Below are positions 1 through 7,103 of a DNA stretch of 11,445 bases, piece after piece. Position numbers and translations under genes: made by a program. Below the pieces are notes generated by a model, which had not been told where the DNA came from, made no database searches, and saw only the letters and a program-made list of their open reading frames with translations. Position 1 is the first letter of the stretch; every line of letters starts with the position of its first letter. The stretch spans positions 1 through 11,445 of the forward strand of contig URYG01000095.1 of assembly GCA_900551985.1 (NCBI GenBank), read 5' to 3'. The DNA comes from an uncultured Prevotella sp. (GTDB taxonomy: Bacteria > Bacteroidota > Bacteroidia > Bacteroidales > Bacteroidaceae).

Positions 1-58
1 TCTTCGCTTATATTTGTAAACGGCAAACATTTATCGGAAAAAGTATCAGACATTCAAT

Positions 59-80
59 AAAAAAGTATCTTAGGATACCT
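59..80 (-). terminator. Possible intrinsic terminator of pdxST
   Basis: Read on the minus strand, the last unit of the palindrome array forms a short hairpin. GTATC pairs with GATAC around the loop CTAA, extendable to about 7 bp with one A-U and one G-U pair. Six T residues (complement of 59-64) follow directly. The stem is AT-rich and weak, but its position downstream of pdxT and the T-tract fit a rho-independent terminator, perhaps helped by the hairpins before it. Confidence 0.45.
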
Positions 81-196
81 GCCGATGTATCTTAAGATAC
101 TTGGCAATGTATCCTAAGATACTTTGCAATATAGCTTCATGTGCCGATGAAGCCTGTTTCATCCGCCAACGAAATAAGTTTCATCTTAGGATGAAG
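59..196. repeat. 22-bp-period array of short palindromes after pdxT
   Basis: Three 14-bp palindromes start at 65, 87 and 109, exactly 22 bp apart: GTATCTTAGGATAC, GTATCTTAAGATAC and GTATCCTAAGATAC, separated by 8-nt spacers (CTGCCGAT, TTGGCAAT, TTTGCAAT). The 22-bp rhythm continues in degenerate form: TTCAT recurs at 136, 158 and 180, with partner ATGAA arms at 147-151 and 191-195. The last unit, TTCATC-TTAG-GATGAA (180-195), shares the core ATCTTAGGAT with the first and ends just before the pdxT stop codon. No reading frame is apparent. In RNA each unit could form a stem of 5-7 bp; as DNA the sites would lie on one face of the helix. Function unknown. Confidence 0.8.
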
Positions 197-197
197 C

Positions 198-767
198 CTA
201 CTTCCTGCACATCCCCAGGAAATACTTATGAATCTCAAGGCTTTCGTTCAATTCCGGATGGAAGGCGGTAACCAGCTGCTTACCCTGACGGGCAGCCACA
301 ATCTTACCATCTACCTCCGCCAAAACCTCAGCATCTCCCCACACCTCTTTAATATAAGGAGCACGGATGAAAGTCATTGGGATGTTGCCCTCGATGCCCT
401 TCATCGGAGCTTCGATGTAGAAACTGCCCAACTGGCGACCATAGGCATTTCTCAAAGCCGTGATATCCATGGAAGCAATGCGATGGCTAGGCTCACCCTC
501 TATCTTCTTGGCAAGAAGAATCAAGCCGGCACAGGTGCCATAAACAGGTAATCCTGCTGCAATCGCCTCCTTCACAGGCTCCATCAATCCCAGTTCATTC
601 AAGAGTTTCGCCTGGGTGGTACTCTCACCACCCGGAATAATCAAGCCATCCTTCGGCTGGTCCCAATCCTTCAACTGGCGAACCTCAAAACTATCCACGC
701 CCAGCTGAGCCAGTTTCTGTCTGTGCTCAGCAAAAGCGCCTTGTAAAGCTAATACAGCTATTCTCAT
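198..767 (-). CDS. pdxT: Pyridoxal 5'-phosphate synthase glutaminase subunit PdxT
   Basis: This is the glutaminase half of the DXP-independent vitamin B6 pathway. It hydrolyses glutamine and channels the ammonia to PdxS, which builds pyridoxal 5'-phosphate; it acts in the cytoplasm within a PdxS/PdxT complex. The 189-residue length is normal for the family. The class I amidotransferase signature is visible: LALQGAFAEH at the N-terminus, the oxyanion-strand motif PGGEST (45-50), the nucleophile Cys79 in GTCAGL, and the catalytic pair His170/Glu172 in FHPEL. The ATG lies 4 nt after the pdxS stop codon, so the two genes form a tight operon read leftwards. Nothing is missing or broken. The family assignment is essentially certain. 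Confidence 0.97.
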   Translation of the reverse strand: MRIAVLALQGAFAEHRQKLAQLGVDSFEVRQLKDWDQPKDGLIIPGGESTTQAKLLNELGLMEPVKEAIAAGLPVYGTCAGLILLAKKIEGEPSHRIASMDITALRNAYGRQLGSFYIEAPMKGIEGNIPMTFIRAPYIKEVWGDAEVLAEVDGKIVAARQGKQLVTAFHPELNESLEIHKYFLGMCRK

Positions 768-771
768 TTTT

Positions 772-1647
772 CTATTTTCCTCTTTCAGCCATGAGCAAAG
801 CTATCTCCTGCTCATTGATACCTACCATTGCCTCACCGAGGTCCTCGCTCAACTCAGCCAACATCTTAGGGTCGTTGTAGTTGGTAACAGCCTTCACGAT
901 AGCCTGCGCACGCTTTGCAGGGTTACCGCTCTTGAAGATACCAGAACCTACGAATACACCCTCAGCACCGAGCTGCATCATCAGGGCAGCATCAGCTGGA
1001 GTAGCCACACCACCGGCAGCGAAGTTAACCACTGGCAACTTGCCGTTCTCATGAACATACTTCACCAAATCGTAAGGAGCCTGCAACTGCTTGGCAGCCT
1101 CATAAAGCTCATCCTCGCTCATAGAAACCAGGCGGCGGATTTCGCTCTGCATCATACGCATGTGGGTAACAGCCTGAACCACATCACCGGTTCCTGGCTC
1201 ACCCTTGGTACGGATCATAGTAGCACCCTCAGCGATACGGCGGAGTGCCTCGCCCAGGTTCTTGGCACCACAAACGAATGGTACGTCAAACTGAGTCTTG
1301 TCGATGTGATAAACATTATCTGCTGGAGAGAGAACCTCGCTCTCATCAATATAGTCGATTTCGATAGCCTGAAGAATCTGAGCCTCAGCGAAGTGACCGA
1401 TACGGCACTTGGCCATTACAGGGATAGAAACAGCCTCCTGGATACCCTTAATCATCTTAGGGTCGCTCATACGAGAAACACCACCTGCTGCACGGATATC
1501 AGCTGGAATACGTTCCAAAGCCATTACTGCGCATGCACCTGCTGCCTCTGCGATTCTTGCCTGTTCTGGAGTTGTTACATCCATAATCACACCACCCTTG
1601 AGCATCTGAGCCAAGTTGCGGTTCAATTCTTGTCTATTTTCTGCCAT
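772..1647 (-). CDS. pdxS: Pyridoxal 5'-phosphate synthase lyase subunit PdxS
   Basis: This is the synthase half of PLP synthase. It condenses ribose 5-phosphate (or ribulose 5-phosphate), glyceraldehyde 3-phosphate and PdxT-derived ammonia into pyridoxal 5'-phosphate on a (beta/alpha)8 barrel. The 291-residue length is typical. Family landmarks are present: GGVIMDV with Asp23, the first catalytic lysine Lys80 in [10 protein letters not shown], the second at Lys148 in RTKGEPGTG, and the phosphate-binding [12 protein letters not shown] and VFVGSGIF segments. It is the first gene of the pdxS-pdxT operon. Codon choice is strongly biased and GC is high (38 of 60 bases at 961-1020), as expected of a well-expressed housekeeping gene. 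A promoter candidate lies about 110 bp upstream of the ATG. Confidence 0.98.
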   Translation of the reverse strand: MAENRQELNRNLAQMLKGGVIMDVTTPEQARIAEAAGACAVMALERIPADIRAAGGVSRMSDPKMIKGIQEAVSIPVMAKCRIGHFAEAQILQAIEIDYIDESEVLSPADNVYHIDKTQFDVPFVCGAKNLGEALRRIAEGATMIRTKGEPGTGDVVQAVTHMRMMQSEIRRLVSMSEDELYEAAKQLQAPYDLVKYVHENGKLPVVNFAAGGVATPADAALMMQLGAEGVFVGSGIFKSGNPAKRAQAIVKAVTNYNDPKMLAELSEDLGEAMVGINEQEIALLMAERGK

Positions 1648-1761
1648 AATTCTTTTAATTTTATCTTTTTACGACTGCAAAGGAAACACTTTTCGGCGAA
1701 ACAGCAGAAAAATGTTCCAAATTCTGCAAACATTGAGTCATTTTGTATAAAGGATGATTCG

Positions 1762-1794
1762 CAAAAGTATAAGCCATATTCCGAAATATGCAAA
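1762..1794 (-). promoter_or_regulatory. Bacteroidota-type promoter for pdxST, with dyad in its spacer
   Basis: On the minus strand the region reads TTTG (complement of 1791-1794), a 21-nt spacer, then TACTTTTG followed by C (1769-1762). This matches the Bacteroidota consensus TTTG / TAnnTTTG. It would give a leader of roughly 110 nt before the pdxS ATG. The spacer holds a perfect inverted repeat, CATATT-CCGA-AATATG (1775-1790), a plausible operator. A second, weaker -7-like element (TTCCTTTG, complement of 1678-1685) lies closer to the gene and cannot be excluded as the main start. Confidence 0.5.
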
Positions 1795-1867
1795 GGCTCT
1801 ACACAAAAAGATTTGTTAAACAATAATAATTTAAGGGAGTTTATCATCTGAGCATCTTTATTTTTCG

Positions 1868-1903
1868 TATCTTTGCGAAAAGTTTCGTTACGAAAAATTT
1901 CGA
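1868..1903 (+). promoter_or_regulatory. Promoter -7 element and tandem dyads before the STAND-like ATPase gene
   Basis: TATCTTTG at 1868-1875, followed by C, fits the Bacteroidota -7 consensus TAnnTTTG. No good -33 TTTG is seen; TTTA at 1840-1843 is the nearest. Directly after it come two near-identical 12-bp dyads, CGAAAAGTTTCG (1876-1887) and CGAAAAATTTCG (1891-1902), 15 bp apart, ending 3 nt before the ATG at 1906. They would cover the expected transcription start and the very short leader, so they could be an operator or small RNA hairpins affecting translation. Confidence 0.5.
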
Positions 1904-1905
1904 TT

Positions 1906-2976
1906 ATGGAAAATCCTTTTAAATTTGACCCATTAGTTGATGCCCCATACTTTACAGACAGAGTGAAAGAACTGGACTACATCGTCCAGTTTCTCAAGAG
2001 CGAGAACCATCTCGTTCTTATGTCACCACGACGTTTTGGTAAATCAAGTCTCGTAAAAAAGGCTGTTATCCAAACCCAACGACCATATCTATGGCTCAAT
2101 ATGCAAGCCGTGCTCAGCAAAGAAGATTTTGCGGCAAAGCTTCTGAAAGAACTGCTCAATCAATTCAAACTGGAAAAGATGAAGCACTATCTTCGTAACT
2201 TCCGCATCATTCCTTCTATCAACATGAACCCGATGACAGACGAGCTATCGGTTTCATTCCAACCATCAACCGACAATGGAACAACAGCAATAGAAGATGT
2301 TTTACATACAATCCAGAAGGTATCTACACCTCAAAACAAGCTGATTGTTGTCTTGGACGAGTTTCAAAGCATCCTGGAAATCGATAAAAACATGGATAAG
2401 CAGCTCCGTTCCATCATGCAGGAACAGACTGGCATCAATTACATCTTTCTGGGCAGCCAGGAATCGATGATGACAGATATCTTTGAACGTGTGAAATCGC
2501 CGTTCTATCATTTTGGAATGCTGATGAGACTCAACAAGATTCCATACGAAGATTTCAAGTCATATATTGCAGACAGATTGGAAGATGTATCAGAGCAGCC
2601 TACTCAAATTGCAGACGAGATACTGGCCTTTACAAGTTGCCATCCATACTACACGCAACAGCTTTCATTCGCTGTTTGGAACAACTTGGTAGCAGGCAAA
2701 AACGAGGATGTACTCCAACTCGCCATAGAAGATATCATAACGACTCATGATTTAGACTACGAACGTTTATGGCTGAATTTCAACAAGACAGACAAGTATG
2801 TAATGGTCAGTATCTGCGAGGGCAACAATCCTGCCCAAGACAGGAACCAACCTACCAGTACGATGACCAGTGCCTTATTGCGTTTAAGCAAGAAAGGCTA
2901 CATCATCCGAAGTGACAGATATGAAATAGAAGACCCATTCTTCAAAAAATGGATACTCAAGAATATGATTGAGTAA
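1906..2976 (+). CDS. Archaeal-type (STAND-like) ATPase with C-terminal winged helix
   Basis: This 356-residue protein resembles the 'ATPase domain predominantly from Archaea' group of STAND-type P-loop ATPases that is widespread in Bacteroidota; its cellular role is unknown. Visible motifs are Walker A SPRRFGKSS (Lys46), Walker B LIVVLDEFQ (Asp151, Glu152), and a sensor-1-like YIFLGSQ strand shortly after. The C-terminal 60 or so residues (TSALLRLSKKGYIIRSDRYEIEDPFFKKWI) look like a winged helix, usual for this group. No membrane segment or signal peptide is seen. The ATG at 1906 was chosen over an in-frame TTG at 1873, because that TTG lies inside the -7 promoter element and the domain begins at MENPFKFDP. 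It stands alone, divergent from pdxS, with a hairpin following. It could be a regulator, a defence component or a mobile-element remnant; the sequence does not decide. Confidence 0.8.
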   Translation: MENPFKFDPLVDAPYFTDRVKELDYIVQFLKSENHLVLMSPRRFGKSSLVKKAVIQTQRPYLWLNMQAVLSKEDFAAKLLKELLNQFKLEKMKHYLRNFRIIPSINMNPMTDELSVSFQPSTDNGTTAIEDVLHTIQKVSTPQNKLIVVLDEFQSILEIDKNMDKQLRSIMQEQTGINYIFLGSQESMMTDIFERVKSPFYHFGMLMRLNKIPYEDFKSYIADRLEDVSEQPTQIADEILAFTSCHPYYTQQLSFAVWNNLVAGKNEDVLQLAIEDIITTHDLDYERLWLNFNKTDKYVMVSICEGNNPAQDRNQPTSTMTSALLRLSKKGYIIRSDRYEIEDPFFKKWILKNMIE

Positions 2977-2991
2977 GATTATATACAGAAA

Positions 2992-3030
2992 AATCGCCAA
3001 TGAAGCTTTTCTACAGCTTCACTGGCGATT
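2992..3030. terminator. Strong hairpin after the STAND-like ATPase gene
   Basis: A 16-bp stem (2992-3007 with 3015-3030) encloses a 7-nt loop and starts 15 nt after the ATPase stop codon. On the plus strand it has one A-C mismatch and no good T-tract. On the minus strand the same position is a G-U wobble, so the stem is unbroken, and TTTTT follows. It is therefore a better terminator for leftward transcription, though its position suits the end of the upstream plus-strand gene. Bidirectional use is plausible. Confidence 0.55.
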
Positions 3031-3097
3031 CTGCATAACTTTGCCTTACCATCTTCTGTGGGCTGGAACACTAGTCCATCAGATTTCTCTCAAAAAA

Positions 3098-3129
3098 CTT
3101 GCGGCATTCAATAAATTGTTGTAACTTTG
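3098..3129 (+). promoter_or_regulatory. Bacteroidota-type promoter for the ATPase/PD-(D/E)XK gene
   Basis: CTTG (3098-3101), a 20-nt spacer, then TAACTTTG (3122-3129) followed by C match the TTTG / TAnnTTTG pattern, one base short of perfect in the -33 box. The expected start would leave a leader of roughly 15-20 nt before the ATG at 3152. An identical 10-mer, TAACTTTGCC, also occurs at 3036-3045, 86 bp upstream, without a -33 box, so a second weaker start is possible. Confidence 0.55.
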
Positions 3130-3151
3130 CCCCAAATAAACTTTGAAGCGT

Positions 3152-4870
3152 ATGGATTACAAGAGATTACCTTACGGCATAGCCGACTTTACTTGGATTC
3201 AGAATCAGAACAGATTTCTGACAGACAAGACGATGTTTATACCCAAGATGGAGGAAGCAGGCGACTTTCTCTATCTCATCCGCCCACGCCGTTTTGGCAA
3301 GAGTGTATTCCTTACCATGATTCAGGCATACTACGACATCGAGAAGAAAGACTCGTTTCATACCACATTCAAAGATACCTGGATAGAAAAACAACCCACA
3401 GAAAAACAAGGTAAATATCAGGTACTGTTCTTCGACTTCTCTAAGGCAGCTGCCGGAAAAGACGGACTGGAGAAGAACTTTAATGCCTATTGCGAAACAG
3501 TGCTGAATGGTTTTGCAGAAAAATACGCCAAGTATTATCAGCCTTCTTTCTTAGAAGAGTTTAAGACAGCTAAGGATGCAGCACAGAAATTGAACTTGAT
3601 AAACGTCTGGGCGAATGCCAAAAGCATACAACTCTATCTCATCATCGACGAGTACGACAACTTCACCAACAATGTCTTGAGCAATGAGGGCGAAGCCGTA
3701 TATCATGCCTTGACCCATGCCCAGGGATTCTATCGTGATTTCTTCAAGCTATTCAAGGGAATGTTCCATCGTATCCTGATGATGGGCGTAAGTCCTGTAA
3801 CGGTGAATGACCTCAACAGCGGCTATAACATCGGAACCAACCTATCCATGGACCCGATGTTCAACATGATGCTAGGATTCAGCGAGAACGAGGTGCGAGA
3901 GATGATAGAATATTACAGAGAAGTAGGTCTTATCAAGGTTCCCACCGACCAGCTGATTACAGACATGAAGCCTTGGTATGACAACTATTGTTTCGCAAAG
4001 GACAGTTTGGACACAGACCCAAAGATGTTCAATTCGGATATGGTAATCTATTATCTCCGCAACTATATCCGTTTCGGAAAGGCTCCGGAAGAGATGATTG
4101 ATCCGAACACCATGACCGACTATGCCAAGATGAAGAAGATTATCTTCTTAGACAAGTTGCAGGGCGACCGCAAGAGCGTGCTGAAGGAAATCATCAACCA
4201 AGGATACATTTGGGCAGAACTGCGAGAGAGCTTTCCTGCGGAAGCCCTGATAGATCCAGCCCTCTTCCCTAGTCTGCTTTATTATTACGGTATGCTGACC
4301 ATCATCGGCAAGCGTGGCAGAAGAGTGAAGCTAGGAATCCCTAACGAGAATGTACGCCGCCAATACTATGACTATGTATTGGATGAGTACGATTCCGTTT
4401 CAAAGATCAACAACAACCATCTTGCCGACCAATACGATGTGATGGCATTGGATGGCGACATCAAACCTGCCATCGAGTATATCGCCGAAGGTTATAAGAA
4501 TTGCACCAGCCTCCACTCCAGCATCCAGGCAGAGCGCAACCTGCAGGGTTTCATCGCAGCCTATCTCAACCATAGCGGCTACTATTATATTATCCAAGAG
4601 ATGGAACTGAATGGTGGCTATTGCGACTTGACAATGATTCCTGACCTTACCCGTTTCCCAGAGGTAGCGCATGCTTATCTCTTGGAATTGAAATACCTGA
4701 AGTCGGGCGATACTGACGAAGAAGGCATGAAGGCTTTAGAAGAAGCAAAGGCGCAATTAGACCAATATGCGCGAGACGCAAGATTGCCACAGATGATGAG
4801 CGGCAAGCCAATACACAAGATTGCTATTATATATAAAGGTAACGAGTTATGGAAGGTAGAGGAATGCTAA
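3152..4870 (+). CDS. AAA-ATPase_like protein with C-terminal PD-(D/E)XK nuclease domain
   Basis: This 572-residue protein matches the family often annotated 'AAA family ATPase / PD-(D/E)XK nuclease' in Bacteroidota, combining an AAA-ATPase_like N-terminus (PF09820 type) with a PDDEXK_9-type C-terminus (PF08011). Walker A is RPRRFGKSVF (Lys50) and Walker B is LYLIIDEYDN (Asp166, Glu167). The opening MDYKRLPYGIADF is typical of the family. Near the C-terminus the nuclease core is seen as Asp492 (GYCDLTM), then Glu512 and Lys514 in LLELKY, with Gln538 in the following helix (LDQYARD), so the active site looks intact. The role is not established; the family is often present in many copies per genome. 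The ATG at 3152 is preferred over an in-frame TTG at 3143. It runs convergently with the RiPP exporter, 15 nt away. Confidence 0.88.
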   Translation: MDYKRLPYGIADFTWIQNQNRFLTDKTMFIPKMEEAGDFLYLIRPRRFGKSVFLTMIQAYYDIEKKDSFHTTFKDTWIEKQPTEKQGKYQVLFFDFSKAAAGKDGLEKNFNAYCETVLNGFAEKYAKYYQPSFLEEFKTAKDAAQKLNLINVWANAKSIQLYLIIDEYDNFTNNVLSNEGEAVYHALTHAQGFYRDFFKLFKGMFHRILMMGVSPVTVNDLNSGYNIGTNLSMDPMFNMMLGFSENEVREMIEYYREVGLIKVPTDQLITDMKPWYDNYCFAKDSLDTDPKMFNSDMVIYYLRNYIRFGKAPEEMIDPNTMTDYAKMKKIIFLDKLQGDRKSVLKEIINQGYIWAELRESFPAEALIDPALFPSLLYYYGMLTIIGKRGRRVKLGIPNENVRRQYYDYVLDEYDSVSKINNNHLADQYDVMALDGDIKPAIEYIAEGYKNCTSLHSSIQAERNLQGFIAAYLNHSGYYYIIQEMELNGGYCDLTMIPDLTRFPEVAHAYLLELKYLKSGDTDEEGMKALEEAKAQLDQYARDARLPQMMSGKPIHKIAIIYKGNELWKVEEC

Positions 4871-4884
4871 AGCCGGCCTTAGCA
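4865..4884. terminator. Palindrome between two convergent genes
   Basis: TGCTAA-A-GCCGGC-C-TTAGCA is a 20-bp inverted repeat with one mismatched pair. It covers the stop codon of the ATPase/nuclease gene and ends 1 nt before the complement of the exporter stop codon. A hairpin could form in either transcript, suiting a shared bidirectional terminator, but neither side has a T-tract. Confidence is limited. Confidence 0.35.
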
Positions 4885-4885
4885 A

Positions 4886-7102
4886 CTAGTTTCCCAATTC
4901 CAACTGATTCTTTACAAGATTATAGTATGCCCCTCGTTTGGCGGTTAAAGATTCATGGTTGCCAATCTCAACCACCTTTCCCTGGTCAAGGACTACGATT
5001 TGGTCGGCATTTTTTACCGTACTTAGGCGATGAGCAACAATCACAACAGTCTTGCCTTGATAGAACTTATCCAGATTCTCCACGATACTCCTCTCATTGT
5101 TGGCATCTAGCGAGTTGGTTGCCTCGTCCAGGAAGATATAGTCAGGATTCTTATAAACAGCTCTCGCTATCAGGATGCGCTGCTTCTGTCCCTGGCTCAG
5201 TCCCACGCCATCACGTCCTATCTTGGTGTTGAATTTCAGCGGCAAGGCCATCACATAATCCTTGATGCAAGCTATCTCTGCAGCTCTCATCAAACGTTCC
5301 TGGTCTATCTCTGCATCATCCACGGCTATGTTGCGCCCAATGCTCTCCGAGAAGATGACACCCTCCTGCATCACCACGCCACACTGTCGGCGCCACCATT
5401 TCCTGTTGAGCTGATTGATGTCGGTATCGCCGATGGTGATTTTTCCTTCCAGCACCGGGTAGTAACCCAGCATCAATCGGATGAGTGTGGTCTTTCCGCT
5501 GCCCGAAGCTCCCACTATCGCCGTCACCTTGCCTTGAGGAATAAGAATATCCACCCCGTCTATTGTCTTTCTGAGGGCATGAGGATCATACTTGAACATG
5601 ATGTTGCTGATATGGATACCATCCTCAGGATGATCAAGACCAGTCAGCAAGCCCTCCTTTCCGTTCTCATCATCCATCTGGTGAATCTCATTGATACGTT
5701 CCAGACTGATTTTCACATCCTGAACGGAATAGAAGAAGTTCATGAGTTGCTCCACCGGCGAGTTGAGCTGTCCGATGATATATTGCACGGCGAGCATCAT
5801 ACCCAAGGTCATGTGCCCTTGGATTACCGCCGTAGCGGCAACCACCGTCACTACGATATTCTTCACCTCATTGATAAAAATACTTCCTGCCTCCTGGGTC
5901 TGCTGTAGTTTTAGAGATTTCTGCTGCACTCTGAAAAGATTCACTTGTGTCTCCTCCCACTCCTTTCGCTTGCGCTGCTCGCAATCCTGCAACTTGATTT
6001 CCTGCATAGAAGTGATGAACTCGTATGTCCTGTTGTTATTGATGGCCTGCTGCTCGAAGAGTTCGTAATCGAGCACCTTTCTTCGACGCAGGAAGAGAGC
6101 CATCCATCCTCCGTACAGGATGCTGCCAAGCAAGAATATGGCAAACACCACCTTATTATATATAAAGAGCACCACCGAAAACACCACGAAGGTAAGCATG
6201 GCAAAGGTGATGTTGAGCGTCTGCTGGGTGAGGAAGTTGTTCACACGGCTATGGTCGCTCATCCTTTGCATCAAGTCGCCCATCAGTTTGGTGTCGAAGA
6301 AAGACATCGGCAGTTTTAGCAGTTTGATGAAGAAGTCGCTCACCAGGGAGATATTGATCCGCATGGAGATACGGAGCAGGAACCATCGACGGGCGAAGTC
6401 TATCGCAGTTCGGCTGACGGTGAGCATCAACTGGCCTAAGAGAATGAGCCAGATGAATCCAATGTCTTGGTTCTTGATACCGACATCCACGATGGATTGG
6501 GTAAGGAACGGCAACACCAGCTGCAGGGCACTGCCCGCAAGTAGTCCCAAGACAATCCAGGTGAATGCCTTGCGGTATTTCTTGAAATATCTGAAAAGGA
6601 ACTTGAAGGAACGCTTCTCCTTCTGTCTTTCTTCTCCTTCCATCTGATAGGTAAAGAAGGCTGGAGTAGTCTCGAAGAACATGGCGATACCCTTGTCCTC
6701 GTCATTAGAGTGAGTGCTTATCCAATGCTGCTTGAACTCATCTAAGCTATAAGTTACCAATCCCTTTCCTGGGTCAGCGACATAGAACTTCTTGCCTTTC
6801 TTTACCTTATATAAGACTATAAAGTGGTTTTGATTCCAATGAAGAATACAAGGAAGAGGAGTCTCGCCTAGCATTTCAATGGTAGCTCTTGCACAAGTTG
6901 TATGCAATCCAAGAGTATTAGCCGCTTCATTGATGCCTAGCATGGACACCCCTTCTGCTGTGGCAAAGCAAAGTTTCGACAGAGAATCTAAAGAATATTC
7001 TCTGCCGAAATATTTACATACCATTTGCAAACAAGCTATTCCACATTGCATAGAGTCATGCTGATGCATAAATGGAAAATTATTACTGAATCGTATACTC
7101 AT
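4886..7102 (-). CDS. C39-peptidase-containing ABC exporter (PCAT) for a double-glycine peptide
   Basis: This inner-membrane exporter cuts a double-glycine leader and exports the peptide. From the preferred start it has 738 residues, the usual size. The C39 peptidase (about 1-135) keeps its active site: Gln14, Cys20 in DSMQCGIAC, His93 in NHFIVLYKV, and Asp110 in VADP. An exporter-type transmembrane domain follows (about 160-470). The ATPase has Walker A GASGSGKT (531-538), Q-loop Gln579, signature LSQGQ (635-639, Q replacing the usual second G), Walker B YIFLDE with Glu660, and H-loop His691. The start at 7102 gives a TAG-T-ATG junction with the upstream gene and places the family motif close to the N-terminus. 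An in-frame ATG at 7138 would add 12 residues and overlap that gene by 35 nt. It is the last gene of the RiPP operon, and its GC is higher than that of its partners. Confidence 0.93.
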   Translation of the reverse strand: MSIRFSNNFPFMHQHDSMQCGIACLQMVCKYFGREYSLDSLSKLCFATAEGVSMLGINEAANTLGLHTTCARATIEMLGETPLPCILHWNQNHFIVLYKVKKGKKFYVADPGKGLVTYSLDEFKQHWISTHSNDEDKGIAMFFETTPAFFTYQMEGEERQKEKRSFKFLFRYFKKYRKAFTWIVLGLLAGSALQLVLPFLTQSIVDVGIKNQDIGFIWLILLGQLMLTVSRTAIDFARRWFLLRISMRINISLVSDFFIKLLKLPMSFFDTKLMGDLMQRMSDHSRVNNFLTQQTLNITFAMLTFVVFSVVLFIYNKVVFAIFLLGSILYGGWMALFLRRRKVLDYELFEQQAINNNRTYEFITSMQEIKLQDCEQRKRKEWEETQVNLFRVQQKSLKLQQTQEAGSIFINEVKNIVVTVVAATAVIQGHMTLGMMLAVQYIIGQLNSPVEQLMNFFYSVQDVKISLERINEIHQMDDENGKEGLLTGLDHPEDGIHISNIMFKYDPHALRKTIDGVDILIPQGKVTAIVGASGSGKTTLIRLMLGYYPVLEGKITIGDTDINQLNRKWWRRQCGVVMQEGVIFSESIGRNIAVDDAEIDQERLMRAAEIACIKDYVMALPLKFNTKIGRDGVGLSQGQKQRILIARAVYKNPDYIFLDEATNSLDANNERSIVENLDKFYQGKTVVIVAHRLSTVKNADQIVVLDQGKVVEIGNHESLTAKRGAYYNLVKNQLELGN

Positions 7103-7103
7103 A

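Noticed and set aside
59..196. CRISPR array
   Set aside because: The repeats are 14-bp palindromes with 8-nt, partly repeated spacers; CRISPR repeats and spacers are far longer and no cas genes are visible.
1051..1851. Plus-strand open frame opposite pdxS
   Set aside because: It mirrors the strongly codon-biased pdxS gene and its upstream region, and its translation shows no recognisable domain.
5534..6647. Several open frames on the plus strand opposite the exporter gene
   Set aside because: They are antisense shadows of conserved ABC exporter coding sequence, with no promoter and no recognisable protein features.
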